64,000 nucleotides of DNA from Demequina sp. B12 (GCF_028823635.1 NZ_JAPEHU010000001.1:310001-374000), one strand, 5' to 3'; counted from the first letter of the stretch, positions 25,140-35,586 are shown. A program made the numbers and translations. Notes: generated from the sequence alone by a model not told the origin.

Positions 25140-26519
25140 ATGACTTCCCACGACGACGTGCTGCCCTCCGCTGCCGACGCACCGGGGGGCCCGTCCACAG
25201 ATCCACGCCGGCGCCGTCAAGTGTGGGCGTGGGCGTTGTGGGACTGGGCCACGCAGCCGTTCAACTCCGTCATCATCACGTTCGTCTTCACTGCGCTGTA
25301 CCTCACCTCGGACTCCTTCATCGATCCGGAGATCGTGGCGCTCGGCGAGTACGCGGAGGCATACAAGTCCGCCAGTGCCGCCTTGGACTCCGGTCTAGGT
25401 TGGGGCATCACGGCAGCCGGAATCCTGGTCGCGATTCTGGCGCCAGTACTCGGTCAGCGTGCAGACTCCTCCGGACGTCGCAAGGCCTGGCTCGGTGCCA
25501 TGACGCTGCTGCTCGTAGGCGCCACCGGCGGTCTGTACTTCGTGGAAGCCGCCCCCACTCACTTCTGGCTGGGGGTAGGACTGATCGCCTTTGGTTCGAT
25601 CGTGGGGGAGATCGCGGGAGTCAACTACAACGCAATGATCGTCCAAGTCTCGACACCCGCCACCATGGGACGCGTCTCCGGATTGGGGTGGGGTCTGGGA
25701 TACATGGGTGGAATCTTGGCGCTCGTGTTCGTGGTGCTGCTCGACACCTTCGACTGGTTCGGTATGGACACCTCCAACGGCATGGCCTACCGCCTCATTG
25801 CCGTGGGTTGTGCCGTGTGGACCTTGGCGTTCGCCTGGCCATTGTTCGCGTACGTACCGGAAGCTCCCGGAAGCAGCCGCCAATCCGTCAGCCTGTGGCG
25901 CGGCTATCAGCGGCTCTTCCACGACCTTCGCGACCTCTGGAATGGCGCGCGCTCCACCCTGTGGTTCCTGCTGGCATCGGCCGTCTACCGCGACGGCCTT
26001 GCTGGTGTGTTCACCTTTGGCGCGATCATCGCGGCCAAAGCTTTTGGGTTCAGCGACCAGCAGGTGATCATCTTTGGCATTGCCGCGAACCTCATCGCCG
26101 GCGTATCCACGTTCATCGCGGGACGGTTCGATGACCGCTTTGGTCCGCGCGCTGTGATTCTGTTCGCCTTGGGTGTGATCGTGGGTGCCGGTGCCGTAAT
26201 TGTCGCGTTCCACACCGCAGGCGCCATCGTGTTCTGGATCTGCGGATTGCTGTTGTCCGCGATGGTGGGACCAGCGCAAGCAGCATCGCGTTCGCTCCTG
26301 GCCCGCGTGGCGCCCACCGGCCAAGAGTCAGAGATCTTTGGGCTCTATGCGACCACCGGACGTGCGGCATCGTTCCTTGCACCGGCCGCTTGGGCACTGT
26401 CGATTTCTCTGTTTGGCGCCACCATTTGGGGCACCGTGGGCGTGATCGCGGTCGTGGCGCTCGGCATGGGCCTGTTGGTGTTGGTACGCACCCCTGCAGA
26501 CAAGGGCGCGAACGCGTAA
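25140..26519 (+). CDS. MFS transporter, Atg22-like
   Basis: The 459-residue protein has about 12 membrane helices. The N-terminal WALWDWATQPFNSVI block and the long loop after helix 1 are typical of the UMF1/Atg22-like family, which exports amino acids from fungal vacuoles; bacterial members have unknown substrates. The loop with GQRADSSGRRK is the MFS A-like motif between helices 2 and 3. The chosen ATG (25140) is the first giving family length; the frame is open upstream through the promoter region. It is convergent with gyrA. Confidence 0.85.
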   Translation: MTSHDDVLPSAADAPGGPSTDPRRRRQVWAWALWDWATQPFNSVIITFVFTALYLTSDSFIDPEIVALGEYAEAYKSASAALDSGLGWGITAAGILVAILAPVLGQRADSSGRRKAWLGAMTLLLVGATGGLYFVEAAPTHFWLGVGLIAFGSIVGEIAGVNYNAMIVQVSTPATMGRVSGLGWGLGYMGGILALVFVVLLDTFDWFGMDTSNGMAYRLIAVGCAVWTLAFAWPLFAYVPEAPGSSRQSVSLWRGYQRLFHDLRDLWNGARSTLWFLLASAVYRDGLAGVFTFGAIIAAKAFGFSDQQVIIFGIAANLIAGVSTFIAGRFDDRFGPRAVILFALGVIVGAGAVIVAFHTAGAIVFWICGLLLSAMVGPAQAASRSLLARVAPTGQESEIFGLYATTGRAASFLAPAAWALSISLFGATIWGTVGVIAVVALGMGLLVLVRTPADKGANA

Positions 26520-26547
26520 GGCCCCCTGCCTGCACCCCCGACACTTT

Positions 26548-26627
26548 GAACCAAAGGTGGCCTCGACACGCCGATGCGCGGCCTAGGTTGGGGCCTATTG
26601 ACCGGCGTGTCGCGCTGATTTTGGTTC
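26548..26627. repeat. Nested inverted repeat between convergent genes
   Basis: An outer pair GAACCAAA (26548-26555) / TTTGGTTC (26620-26627) encloses CGACACGCCG (26564-26573) / CGGCGTGTCG (26603-26612), both perfect. The 80-bp element lies between the MFS stop and the gyrA terminator and could fold into a long interrupted hairpin. Confidence 0.55.
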
Positions 26628-26662
26628 GTAGTGGGAGGTGGCTGGGTGTCGGCGCATGACAA

Positions 26663-26704
26663 AGCCCTGGACGCCGATTCCATCTGGAACCGACGGCCAG
26701 GGCT
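26663..26704 (-). terminator. gyrA terminator hairpin
   Basis: AGCCCTGG (26663-26670) pairs with CCAGGGCT (26697-26704), extended inward by partly paired CCGATTCCA/TGGAACCG segments. It lies 42 bp after the gyrA stop; on the minus strand a short TTTG follows. Confidence 0.65.
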
Positions 26705-26746
26705 CGTCAGATGCCGAATCCCCGCCGTGTATCTACGGCTAGGGGA

Positions 26747-29389
26747 TTAGGCGTTGTTCTCGGGGGCCTTCTCACCCTGAGGGGCGTTCTCACCCTCAGG
26801 GTTGTCAGCGCCTTCCGCACCGTCCTCGTCACCGTCGAGCTTGCGCTCCACGTTGCGGGCAATGCCGATGACCTTGTCGTTCTTGCTGGGCTTCGCGAAG
26901 ATCACACCCATGGTGTTGCGGCCCTTGGCAGGAACCTCGGCAACGTTCGAACGCACCACCTTGCCGGAGGACATGATGACCAACACTTCATCGGTCTCGT
27001 CCACGAGCAACGCACCCACCAGGTCACCACGTTCGTCGGTGAGTTTGCCCACCTTCACGCCCAGACCGCCGCGGTGCTTGGCATCCCACGCCGATGCCGC
27101 GGTGCGCTTGGCGTAACCAAGTTCCGTCACCACGAACGAGTAGGGGCCATCGGAAACCGTGACCTCGTCACCATCAGCGTCGGTGACGGTGCCGTCTGCA
27201 TCCGTGCCTTCCGGAACGTCGGCAGGAATCACGTCCATCGACAGCAGGTCATCGTCGTCACGGAACTTCATGCCGCGGTTACCGGAGGCAGCACGTCCCA
27301 TGGGGCGCAACTCCTCATCGGTGGCGTGGAAACGCACTGACTGGCCCTTGCGGGACACCAGCATCAGGTCGTCTTCCGGAGCAACCAAACGTGCAGAGAC
27401 CAGTTCGTCCGTGCGCATCTCGCCGTCGTCGCCCTCAACATCCTTGAGGTTGATGGCAATCAGACCGGCCGACCGGTTCGAGTCGTAGTCCGTGAGCTTG
27501 GTCTTCTTCACCAGACCGCGCTTGGTGGCGAGCACCAGATAGGGCTTGTCTTCGTAGCTGCGCAGGTCCAGCACCTGAGCAATCTCTTCGCCCGGCTGGA
27601 ACGCCAGCATGTTCGCGACGTGTTGGCCCTTCGAGTCACGTCCACCTTCGGGAAGTTCGTAACCCTTCGCGCGGTACACGCGACCGTAGTTCGTGAAGAA
27701 CAGCAGCCAGTGGTGCGTGGTGGTGACAAAGAAGTGCTCCACCATGTCATCGCTGCGCAACGTCGCTCCGCGCACACCCTTACCGCCACGCTTCTGCGCG
27801 CGGTACTGGTCTGAGCGGGTGCGCTTGGCATACCCGCCGCGCGTGATCGTGACCACGACCTCTTCTTCAGCAATGAGGTCTTCGATGTCGACGGAACCGT
27901 CGAACGGGCTGATCTCCGTGCGGCGCTCATCGCCGTACTTCTTGACGATGTCCGCGAGTTCGTCGGAAATGATGGTGCGCTGACGCTCAGGCGAGGCAAG
28001 GATGTCCTTGTAGTCCTCGATCTGCTTCATCAGCTCGCCATACTTACGCTCGATCGCTTCACGCTCCAGAGCGGCAAGGCGACGCAACTGCAGGTTCAGG
28101 ATCGCGTTGGCTTGAATCTCGTCGACATCCAGCAACTCCATGAGGCCCTCGCGAGCTTCATCAGCGGAGGGGGAGCGGCGAATCAGCGCGATGACGGCGT
28201 CGAGCTGGTCGAGAGCCTTGACGTAACCACGCTGAATGTGGGCTTCACGTTCGGCTTCACGCAGCAGGTATGCGGTACGACGCTGGATGACCTCGTTCTG
28301 GTGGGTGATCCAGTGGCGAACGAACGCGTCGATGGGCAGCGTGCGGGGCACCCCATCCACGAGCGCCACCATGTTGGCACCAAAGGTTTCCTGCAACTGG
28401 GTGTGCTTGTACAGGTTGTTCAGCACAACCTTCGCGACGGCGTCACGCTTCAACACAATGACCAGGCGCTGGCCCGTACGACCGGAGGTCTCATCGCGAA
28501 TGTCGGCGATGCCGGTGATCTTGCCGTCCTTGACCAGCTCCGCGATCTTGAGCGCCAGGTTGTCCGGGTTGACCTGGTAGGGAAGCTCGGTCACGACCAA
28601 GCACTGACGTCCCTGGATTTCTTCGACGTTCACGATGGAACGCATCGTGATCGAACCACGGCCGGTCCGGTATGCCTCTTCGATGCCGCGGCGGCCAAGA
28701 ATCATGGCGCCGGTGGGGAAGTCGGGGCCCTGAATGCGTTCGATCAGCGCGTTCTGCAGTTCTTCGCGCGTGGCGTCCGGGTTGTCGAGCGACCATTGCA
28801 CTCCGGCAGCAACCTCACGAAGGTTGTGCGGCGGAATGTTGGTGGCCATACCCACCGCAATACCGGCGGAGCCGTTAACCAGAAGGTTCGGGAACCGTGC
28901 CGGGAGCACCACGGGTTCCTGGGTGCGACCGTCGTAGTTGTCCTGGAAATCGACCGTTTCCTTGTCGATGTCGCGGACCATCTCCATGGCGATCTGCGCC
29001 ATGCGGGACTCGGTGTAACGGTGGGCAGCAGCCGGGTCGTTACCGGGAGAACCAAAGTTGCCCTGGCCGTCAGCGAGTGGGTACCGCAACGACCAGTCTT
29101 GGACCATACGTACCAAGGTGTCGTAGACGGCACTGTCACCGTGGGGGTGATAGTTACCCATGACTTCACCGATGATGCGCGTGCACTTGGAGTACGCGCG
29201 GTCAGGACGGTAGCCGCCGTCGTACATCGCGTAGATGACACGACGGTGGACGGGCTTCAGACCATCGCGAACGTCGGGGAGTGCACGGCCAACGATGACG
29301 GACATCGCGTAGTCCAGGTAGGACTGCTGCATCTCCACATTGAGATCGACCTGGTCGATCTGTCCGTGGTTGTGGACCTCAGATGTCAA
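26747..29389 (-). CDS. gyrA: DNA gyrase subunit A
   Basis: The 880-residue protein has the catalytic Tyr125 in [10 protein letters not shown] and the quinolone region [10 protein letters not shown] at 81-90, with Ser86 and Asp90 both in the drug-sensitive state. The C-terminal DNA-wrapping domain has the GyrA box QKRGGKG near residue 530, and the tail is acidic. The start is a TTG at 29387-29389 inside the end of gyrB, supported by a GAGG five bases upstream and family N-terminal alignment ([16 protein letters not shown]). It overlaps gyrB by 11 bp. DUF3566 does not follow as usual; an MFS gene converges instead. Confidence 0.97.
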   Translation of the reverse strand: MTSEVHNHGQIDQVDLNVEMQQSYLDYAMSVIVGRALPDVRDGLKPVHRRVIYAMYDGGYRPDRAYSKCTRIIGEVMGNYHPHGDSAVYDTLVRMVQDWSLRYPLADGQGNFGSPGNDPAAAHRYTESRMAQIAMEMVRDIDKETVDFQDNYDGRTQEPVVLPARFPNLLVNGSAGIAVGMATNIPPHNLREVAAGVQWSLDNPDATREELQNALIERIQGPDFPTGAMILGRRGIEEAYRTGRGSITMRSIVNVEEIQGRQCLVVTELPYQVNPDNLALKIAELVKDGKITGIADIRDETSGRTGQRLVIVLKRDAVAKVVLNNLYKHTQLQETFGANMVALVDGVPRTLPIDAFVRHWITHQNEVIQRRTAYLLREAEREAHIQRGYVKALDQLDAVIALIRRSPSADEAREGLMELLDVDEIQANAILNLQLRRLAALEREAIERKYGELMKQIEDYKDILASPERQRTIISDELADIVKKYGDERRTEISPFDGSVDIEDLIAEEEVVVTITRGGYAKRTRSDQYRAQKRGGKGVRGATLRSDDMVEHFFVTTTHHWLLFFTNYGRVYRAKGYELPEGGRDSKGQHVANMLAFQPGEEIAQVLDLRSYEDKPYLVLATKRGLVKKTKLTDYDSNRSAGLIAINLKDVEGDDGEMRTDELVSARLVAPEDDLMLVSRKGQSVRFHATDEELRPMGRAASGNRGMKFRDDDDLLSMDVIPADVPEGTDADGTVTDADGDEVTVSDGPYSFVVTELGYAKRTAASAWDAKHRGGLGVKVGKLTDERGDLVGALLVDETDEVLVIMSSGKVVRSNVAEVPAKGRNTMGVIFAKPSKNDKVIGIARNVERKLDGDEDGAEGADNPEGENAPQGEKAPENNA

Positions 29390-31391
29390 GGAACCTCACG
29401 TCCTTCGCGTTGCGCTGGATGAAGTTGCGGCGCGACTCGACGTCGTCGCCCATCAGGATGGAGAAAGTCTCGTCCGCAAGTGCGGCATCGTCCATAGTGA
29501 TCTGGAGCAGGGTGCGGGTCTCGGGGTTCATGGTGGTTTCCCACAGTTCCGAGTAGTCCATCTCGCCCAGACCCTTGTAACGCTGGATGCCGTTGTCCTT
29601 GGGGATCTTCTTGCCGGCGGCAAGGCCTTCCTTCAGTTTGGCGTCGCGCTCACGGTCGGTGAAGACATAGTCATGGTCGGCGTTGGTCCACTTGAGCTTG
29701 TACAGCGGCGGCTGTGCCAGATAGACGTAGCCGGCTTCGATCAGTGGACGCATGTAGCGGAAGAGCACCGTGAGCAGCAGGGTGCGGATGTGTTGGCCGT
29801 CAACGTCAGCATCGGCCATCAGCACGATCTTGTGATAGCGGGACTTCTCCATGTCGAACTCGTCGCCGATTCCGGAACCGAAGGCGGTGAACAGTGCCTG
29901 GATCTCGGTGTTGGCGAGGGCCTTGTCGAGGCGGGCGCGTTCCACGTTGAGGACTTTTCCACGCAGGGGCAGGATCGCCTGGGTTGCGGGGTTACGTCCA
30001 CGCACAGCGGAACCGCCTGCGGAGTCACCCTCCACCAGGAAGATCTCTGAGATTGAGGGGTCTTTGGAGGAGCAGTCGCGCAGTTTTCCGGGCATGCCGC
30101 CGGATTCGAGCAGTCCCTTGCGGCGGGTTGCTTCGCGAGCCTTGCGTGCAGCGATACGTGCCTGCGAGGCCTGCATGGCCTTGCGGATGATCTCCTTGGC
30201 TTCGTTCGGGTGCGAGTCGAACCAGTCGGTGAGCTGTTCGCCCACAATTTTCTGGACGAACGTTTTGGCCTCGGTGTTGCCCAGTTTGGTCTTGGTCTGG
30301 CCCTCGAACTGTGGTTCGCCGAGCTTGACGGAGATCACCGCAGTCAAACCCTCACGGACATCGTCACCGGTGAGGTTGTCATCCTTGTCCTTGAGGATTC
30401 CCTTGTCGCGTGCGTAACGGTTCACCAGGGAGGTGAGTGCGGCGCGGAAGCCTTCCTCGTGCGTTCCACCTTCGGTGGTCGAGATGGTGTTGGCGTAGGT
30501 GAACACCGACTCGGAGTAGGCCGTGGTCCACTGCATCGCCATTTCTAGCGAGATCTTCTTCTCAGTGTCTTCCGCCTCGAGTGCCACCACCTCTTCGTGA
30601 ACGCGTTCTGCCTTCTTCGCGTCGTTGAGGTGAGCAACGTAGTCGATGAGTCCACCGTCGTACCGGTAGGTGACGGTACGGGAGGTAGGGGCGTCGTCGT
30701 CGCCTTCTGATTCGACGTCGTCCGATGCGGTGACGTGAGCAGGGCGCTCGTCCGTCAGTTGGATGGTGAGTCCCTTGTTCAGGAACGCCATCTGCTGGAA
30801 GCGTGCGCGCAGCGTCTCGAAGTCGTAGTCAGTGGTTTCGAAGATTTCGGGGTCTGCCCAGAAGGTCTGCTGGGTTCCGGTGTCGTCGGTGGCGTCGCCC
30901 TTTTCCAGGGTTCCTTGTGGCTTTCCACCGTCGGCGAAGGCCTGACGCCATACGTGGCCTTGCCGGCGAACTTCGGTTTCGACCTTGTAGCTCAGTGCGT
31001 TCACCACGGAGATACCCACGCCGTGCAGACCGCCGGAGACGGCATAGCCGCCACCGCCGAACTTTCCACCGGCGTGAAGGATTGTCATGACCACCTCAAC
31101 GGTGGGCTTGCCCTCGGTGGGGTGCATGTCGACGGGGATGCCGCGGCCGTTGTCGGTGACGCGCACGCCGCCGTCTTCGAGCAGCGTGACGGTGATGGTG
31201 TCGCAGTATCCGGCGAGCGCTTCGTCGACAGAGTTGTCGACTACTTCGTACACCAGGTGGTGGAGGCCTCGCTCGCCAGTGGAGCCGATGTACATACCGG
31301 GTCGCTTACGGACGGCTTCGAGGCCCTCCAGGACGGTGATGTTCTCGGCGCCGTAGGCAGGCTGCGCCTCGGGCGCTTCGTTCTGGGCCAC
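29379..31391 (-). CDS. gyrB: DNA gyrase subunit B
   Basis: A 670-residue GHKL ATPase/TOPRIM protein. The Bergerat-fold motifs [15 protein letters not shown] and GGLHGVG are present, with [15 protein letters not shown] and the metal site [14 protein letters not shown]. The end [12 protein letters not shown] is the standard GyrB terminus. With GyrA it introduces negative supercoils. The start is the GTG at 31389-31391; AAAGG upstream is weak. It is followed with 11-bp overlap by gyrA. recF is separated from it by dciA and a DUF4352 gene, a small departure from the usual recF-dciA-gyrB order. Confidence 0.98.
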   Translation of the reverse strand: MAQNEAPEAQPAYGAENITVLEGLEAVRKRPGMYIGSTGERGLHHLVYEVVDNSVDEALAGYCDTITVTLLEDGGVRVTDNGRGIPVDMHPTEGKPTVEVVMTILHAGGKFGGGGYAVSGGLHGVGISVVNALSYKVETEVRRQGHVWRQAFADGGKPQGTLEKGDATDDTGTQQTFWADPEIFETTDYDFETLRARFQQMAFLNKGLTIQLTDERPAHVTASDDVESEGDDDAPTSRTVTYRYDGGLIDYVAHLNDAKKAERVHEEVVALEAEDTEKKISLEMAMQWTTAYSESVFTYANTISTTEGGTHEEGFRAALTSLVNRYARDKGILKDKDDNLTGDDVREGLTAVISVKLGEPQFEGQTKTKLGNTEAKTFVQKIVGEQLTDWFDSHPNEAKEIIRKAMQASQARIAARKAREATRRKGLLESGGMPGKLRDCSSKDPSISEIFLVEGDSAGGSAVRGRNPATQAILPLRGKVLNVERARLDKALANTEIQALFTAFGSGIGDEFDMEKSRYHKIVLMADADVDGQHIRTLLLTVLFRYMRPLIEAGYVYLAQPPLYKLKWTNADHDYVFTDRERDAKLKEGLAAGKKIPKDNGIQRYKGLGEMDYSELWETTMNPETRTLLQITMDDAALADETFSILMGDDVESRRNFIQRNAKDVRFLDI

Positions 31392-31553
31392 AGATTTCGC
31401 CTTTCACGGGACTCACGCGGCCTCAGACGGGACGCGATGTACTCCGTGTGATTCTAGCGCGAAATAGGGGCAATCCGTGGCTCATCAGAGCCTTTTGGGA
31501 ACAAGTTCTAGACGTGAGTTTCACACCTCACGTCCGCAATGCCGTCGAAACGT

Positions 31554-31594
31554 ACAGCAGGCCCGCCGACTTCAGAAGTCGGCGGGCCTGCTGT
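31554..31594 (-). terminator. Strong hairpin downstream of the DUF4352 gene
   Basis: A 41-bp perfect palindrome with 20-bp arms around a single central base (31574) lies 13 bp past the DUF4352 stop and upstream of gyrB. It lacks a clear T-run. It most likely ends the DUF4352 transcript and isolates gyrBA from it. Confidence 0.7.
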
Positions 31595-31607
31595 CGTGCG
31601 GATGTGG

Positions 31608-32516
31608 CTACTTCGCCGCGACGAACGTGGCGTCGGAGAACCAACCGAACTCGACACCCCACACGCCGTCTTCCTGGACGTCAGTGGGGATCTCAAAGAC
31701 GATGTTGCCGGTGCCGGTGCCACCCTCGTAGAGGTCGCTGATGTCCGACAACTCGTCGGGAATCACTTCGTATGCCTCTTCGAACGAACGGCCGTCGGCA
31801 CTGACGAAGAAGACCTCGACGTCGAGCCACGGCGTCACGGGCTCAGCGGAGGCAACGTTTGTCACAGTCACCGGGAGCAGCACGAAGGTAGAACCATCGG
31901 CGGCGGCATCGTTGAACTGGTTCTCGCTGGCGACAATGTCGTCAGCTGCCCAGTTTGCTTCACCCAGAGTGATCTCGACCTCATCATTGGTGAGTACCGT
32001 ACCGGCGGGGAACGGGTTGCTGCGTGTACCTTCACCGTCAGCAGCGGACTCGGTTTCTTCGGTCTCCGTGACCTCTTCGGCTGCGGCGTCGTCAACGACA
32101 TCTTCAGTCTCGGTGACGGTTTCGCTAGCGCTGTCGTCCAGGGAAGACGCAAACTCTTCGTCGAGTTGTTCATCGAGATCTTCAATGGCGGCGTCCACCG
32201 CGGACACGCCAGCAGCAGTGGCGGCGACACCAATGATCATGGCGAGTGCGGACAGCGAAGCACCGACGATCGCCATCACCTTGCCACCTGCGGTGCCCTT
32301 AACCGCCTGAACAATGGCGATCACACCAAAGACCAGACCGATCAGACCCAGGAACACCGAGCCCAGGCCCAGGAACGGAATCCACGATCCGAGGATCGCG
32401 ACAATTCCGATCACGAGCGCGGTGATCGCGAAACCCTTCTTCTGTTCAGGCTGGACCTGACCAGGCGGGGGAACGGGTGCGCCCTGGGGCGCGGGTGGGG
32501 TGTACTGCTCTGTCAT
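31608..32516 (-). CDS. DUF4190/DUF4352 membrane-anchored extracellular protein
   Basis: The 302-residue protein begins with a short Pro-rich tail, two membrane helices (about 28-50 and 52-70, then a third near 80-103) of the DUF4190 type, an acidic Glu/Thr/Asp linker (about 108-165) and a C-terminal DUF4352 beta-sandwich (about 170-300; FVLLPVTVTNV is typical). Such proteins display a small immunoglobulin-like domain outside the membrane, often in stress or antibiotic contexts, with no defined activity. It interrupts the usual dciA-gyrB linkage. Upstream it is preceded by the 36-bp direct repeat pair. Confidence 0.82.
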   Translation of the reverse strand: MTEQYTPPAPQGAPVPPPGQVQPEQKKGFAITALVIGIVAILGSWIPFLGLGSVFLGLIGLVFGVIAIVQAVKGTAGGKVMAIVGASLSALAMIIGVAATAAGVSAVDAAIEDLDEQLDEEFASSLDDSASETVTETEDVVDDAAAEEVTETEETESAADGEGTRSNPFPAGTVLTNDEVEITLGEANWAADDIVASENQFNDAAADGSTFVLLPVTVTNVASAEPVTPWLDVEVFFVSADGRSFEEAYEVIPDELSDISDLYEGGTGTGNIVFEIPTDVQEDGVWGVEFGWFSDATFVAAK

Positions 32517-32637
32517 GTCTTCTCCTCAGCAAGGTGCACCAGTGTGCACAAAAGTCCGTTTCCGCCCCTATTGACCGAAACGTCGCCCCCGAAATGTCCC
32601 TTTTACGAGGGACTTTTACCGGACGTTGGCGCTAAGA

Positions 32638-32739
32638 GGGTAGCGGATGTCGCAGACCTGGCCTAGGCCAGGCTCACCCGCCCCGAAAACCCGTCAGTAC
32701 CCAGGGTAGCGGATGTCGCAGACCTGGCCTAGGCCAGGC
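32638..32739. repeat. 36-bp direct repeat, two identical copies, each with a 16-bp palindrome
   Basis: Copies at 32638-32673 and 32704-32739 are identical and 66 bp apart start to start. Each begins GGGTAGCGGATGTCG and ends with the perfect palindrome CCTGGCCTAGGCCAGG plus C. They lie between the dciA stop and the DUF4352 gene start. Possible roles are duplicated protein-binding sites for the DUF4352 promoter, or dciA terminator hairpins. Confidence 0.85.
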
Positions 32740-32752
32740 GGTGTGGACTTCA

Positions 32753-33319
32753 TCACCCGTAGGTGTCGCGGGGTCCTCTGCCTTTCACGGTGCGCGGGCC
32801 GCGTGTCCAGCTGCGTGAGGAAGGCCCCAAGATGGTGAGTTCCTTGACGATCTCCCGACCGAACTCCTCATTGATGCGATGACGAATCTGACCATTCATG
32901 ATCTGCAACTGCGTTGCCCACGCCGTCGAGGACGCACGCACGGTCAGTGCACCGTTGTCGAAGGTCAGGGGCTCACACTTGTCCGCGATCTGATCGCCGA
33001 CCACTTCTCGCCAGCGCCCAATGACCGACGACACTTCGATCTGCTCGCTCCACCCCATGCGACGCAGGAGTGCATTCACCGCCTCGGACATCTGCAGCGG
33101 ATCACGGCCCTCGGAAAATGGCTGTGAGTCTCGGCGCTTCTGCTCTTGGACTTGCTTTGCGGCACGAGGTCCCGTGCGGTATGCCCCGCGTTGTCGAGCT
33201 GAGGCGCGGGCACGCTCCATTGCTTGGCGCGCAAGATCAGCTCCAGATGCTCGGGTTGCGTCGTCCAGCCCTTCGTCAGGGTTATTTTCCAGGGACGATG
33301 CTTCAGTTCCGTCATTCAT
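32753..33319 (-). CDS. dciA: DciA-type helicase operator/loader (DUF721)
   Basis: The 188-residue protein has a disordered charged N-terminus (about 1-75) and a C-terminal DUF721/KH-like domain (about 78-165): VNALLRRMGW, WREVVGDQIADKCEPLTF and LTVRASSTAWATQL. DciA proteins load or assist the replicative helicase DnaB in bacteria lacking DnaC, matching the position beside recF and dnaN. Its start overlaps the recF stop by 8 bp, so it is co-translated with recF. Length is typical for actinobacteria. Confidence 0.9.
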   Translation of the reverse strand: MNDGTEASSLENNPDEGLDDATRASGADLARQAMERARASARQRGAYRTGPRAAKQVQEQKRRDSQPFSEGRDPLQMSEAVNALLRRMGWSEQIEVSSVIGRWREVVGDQIADKCEPLTFDNGALTVRASSTAWATQLQIMNGQIRHRINEEFGREIVKELTILGPSSRSWTRGPRTVKGRGPRDTYG

Positions 33320-34454
33320 GAGTGTCCCCTGAGGCGACAGAGCCCTTCGTCACGAGGAGAACCTGGCCACGGAGTTCGGTCGGAACATCCTCCGCGACCG
33401 CTGCCGTGATGAGAACCTGGCTCGCGTCAGCGAGCCGCTCGGCAAGCGCGGAACGACGCCCAGTATCAAGTTCCGCGAACACGTCGTCGAGGATAAGCAC
33501 CGGTTCGCCATCGTCACCCGCATCCGGACCGTCATCCGTGGTGAGCAGGGCGTAGACCCCCAGTTTGAGCGCAAGTGCGCAGGACCAGCTCTCACCGTGA
33601 CTGGCATAGCCCTTTGCAGGCAAGTCACCCAAAGTGATGGTGAGGTCATCGCGGTGAGGTCCAGCCAAGGTCACGCCGCGGTCAATCTCCTTGGAACGCA
33701 CCTCGGTGAGGCGGGCCAACAATTGGGAAGAAGGATCTGCGGCAGAGCTGTCGCCCTCGGGGTCAAGGTCGTACGAGGATGCATAGGCGATGGAGCACGT
33801 GCCACCTTCGGGAGCGACCGCTGCGTAGGCCGCGGTCACATGCGGCGCCAGCCGCTCAAGTGCGGCGAGCCGCGCCGACACAATCCGCCCACCCAGGTCA
33901 GCAAGCTTTTCGTCCCAAATGTCGAGCATGGTGAGATCGCCCCGCGCATTCTTCGCGGTCTTCAGCATCGAGGAACGTTGACGCAGCACGCGGTCGTAGT
34001 CGCTGAGATCGCCAGCGAGGCGTGGTTGAAGCGCGACGATCAGTTCATCCATAAACGTGCGGCGTCCGGCGGGGTCGCCTTTCACGAGCGCCAGATCTTC
34101 AGGAGCGAACGTAACGGTTCTCAGGGTTCCTAAGAGATCACGTGGCTTCGCAGGCGACCGCCCAATGCGTGCAGTGTTCGCTTTACCAGGGATAAGAGTG
34201 ACTTCGAGCGCGAGTGATCGCCCACCTTTTTCCACTCTGGCGCGCACCACGGAACGTTCCGCGCCTGCGCGAATCAAAGGAGCATCGGCTGCTACCCGGT
34301 GTGATGACAGGTGCGACAGGTAACGCACTGCCTCCACCACGTTGGTTTTGCCCTGCCCATTGCGCCCCACAAGCGTGGTCACGCGTGGACCAAACTCGAC
34401 GTCCGCCTGCTCGTATGAGCGGAAGTCGACCAGGCTCAGATGCGTGACGCGCAC
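33312..34454 (-). CDS. recF: DNA replication and repair protein RecF
   Basis: The 380-residue SMC-like ATPase has Walker A GRNGQGKTN near 30, the signature region and Walker B PVLILDDVFAELD toward the end. It loads RecA at gaps. The reading frame is open far into dnaN, but the GTG at 34452-34454, four bases after the dnaN stop, gives the canonical N-terminus VRVTHLSLVDFRSY. It is followed with 8-bp overlap by dciA. Confidence 0.95.
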   Translation of the reverse strand: MRVTHLSLVDFRSYEQADVEFGPRVTTLVGRNGQGKTNVVEAVRYLSHLSSHRVAADAPLIRAGAERSVVRARVEKGGRSLALEVTLIPGKANTARIGRSPAKPRDLLGTLRTVTFAPEDLALVKGDPAGRRTFMDELIVALQPRLAGDLSDYDRVLRQRSSMLKTAKNARGDLTMLDIWDEKLADLGGRIVSARLAALERLAPHVTAAYAAVAPEGGTCSIAYASSYDLDPEGDSSAADPSSQLLARLTEVRSKEIDRGVTLAGPHRDDLTITLGDLPAKGYASHGESWSCALALKLGVYALLTTDDGPDAGDDGEPVLILDDVFAELDTGRRSALAERLADASQVLITAAVAEDVPTELRGQVLLVTKGSVASGDTHE

Positions 34455-34458
34455 AGAC

Positions 34459-35586
34459 CTAGGACGGGATACGGATGGGAACCAGCAGGTAGCGGAACTC
34501 GGAGGCAAGGTCGCCGCCGGGCTCCGACAATCCCACGAACTCCACGGGCTTAGTGTCCTGAGTGAAGCCCAAGCGGACGTACTCGCTACCCAGCGCACTC
34601 AGACCGTCAAGCAGGTACTGCGGGTTGAATGCGACGGTGATCGGGTCGCCATCCAAGGTGCATTCGAGGGCCTCGGATGCCTGAGCATCGTCGGTCTGAC
34701 CGGCGTCGAGAGTCACTTCGCCTTCAGCAAAGGCCAAACGCACAGCAGAGTTGCGTTCGGTGACCAGGGCAACACGGCGCGTTGCCTCGATCAGCTCGGT
34801 GGTCTTCACTACGGCAGTGACAGGGCTCTCGTCAGGGAACAGGCGGCGCACCTGCGGGTAGTCACCATCCATCAAGAGCGACGTGGTCACCAAACCACCT
34901 GCTTCAAAGCCCACCAGGTCAACACCCTGGCCGGAGCTGAGCGCAATGGTGACATCGCCGGCACCCAGAGACTTCGCAGTGTCACTCAAAGTCTTGGCAC
35001 GTACCAGGGCAACAGCGGACACATCCGACTTCGAGGGCTTCCAAGAGAACTCGCGGAGCGCCAAGCGGTAGCGGTCGGTCGCCAGCAGCGAGATGTTCGA
35101 ACCTTCGATCTCCATCCGGACGCCAGTCAAGATGGGCAACGTCTCATCACGGGATGCTGCCGACGTGACCTGGCTCACGGCCTGCTGGAACTCCGAGCCG
35201 TCAAGCACCCCGGACTGCTCGGGAAGATTGGGCAATGCCGGGTACTGGTCGACGGGCATAGTCGCCAAGGTGAACCTGGACGCGCCGCACTTGACGGAAA
35301 CCTTGGTGCCATCGAGTGCGAACTCGACCGGCTTGTGGGGGAGTGCGTTCGCAATTTCCTTGAGGAGACGCCCCGACACCAGAACTTCACCAGACTCGTC
35401 GACGTCTGCAGGGAACTCCCCGCGGGCCGAAACTTCGTAGTCAAAGCTCGACAAGCGCACGGTGCCCTCGGAATCCGCCTCAATGCGAACTCCTGCCAAC
35501 ACGGGGACGGGTGGGCGAGCCGGGACGGCACGCGAGGTCCAGGCAACAGCATCCGCAAGGACGTCGCGGTCGACGGTGAATTTCAT
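34459..35586 (-). CDS. dnaN: DNA polymerase III sliding clamp (beta subunit)
   Basis: The 375-residue protein matches the three-domain beta clamp in length. Recognisable pieces are MKFTVDRDVL at the start, VLAGVRIEA in domain 1, PILTGVRMEIEG in domain 2 and the C-terminal RYLLVPIR. The ATG at 35584-35586 follows GAGGAG. It is downstream of dnaA with a 569-bp gap, and four bases upstream of recF: the classical dnaA-dnaN-recF order. Confidence 0.97.
   Translation of the reverse strand: MKFTVDRDVLADAVAWTSRAVPARPPVPVLAGVRIEADSEGTVRLSSFDYEVSARGEFPADVDESGEVLVSGRLLKEIANALPHKPVEFALDGTKVSVKCGASRFTLATMPVDQYPALPNLPEQSGVLDGSEFQQAVSQVTSAASRDETLPILTGVRMEIEGSNISLLATDRYRLALREFSWKPSKSDVSAVALVRAKTLSDTAKSLGAGDVTIALSSGQGVDLVGFEAGGLVTTSLLMDGDYPQVRRLFPDESPVTAVVKTTELIEATRRVALVTERNSAVRLAFAEGEVTLDAGQTDDAQASEALECTLDGDPITVAFNPQYLLDGLSALGSEYVRLGFTQDTKPVEFVGLSEPGGDLASEFRYLLVPIRIPS

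Noticed and set aside
32704..32739. CRISPR-like interpretation of the 36-bp repeat pair
   Set aside because: Only two repeats with a 30-bp spacer, a strongly palindromic GC-rich repeat and no cas genes nearby. A duplicated site or terminator pair is more likely.
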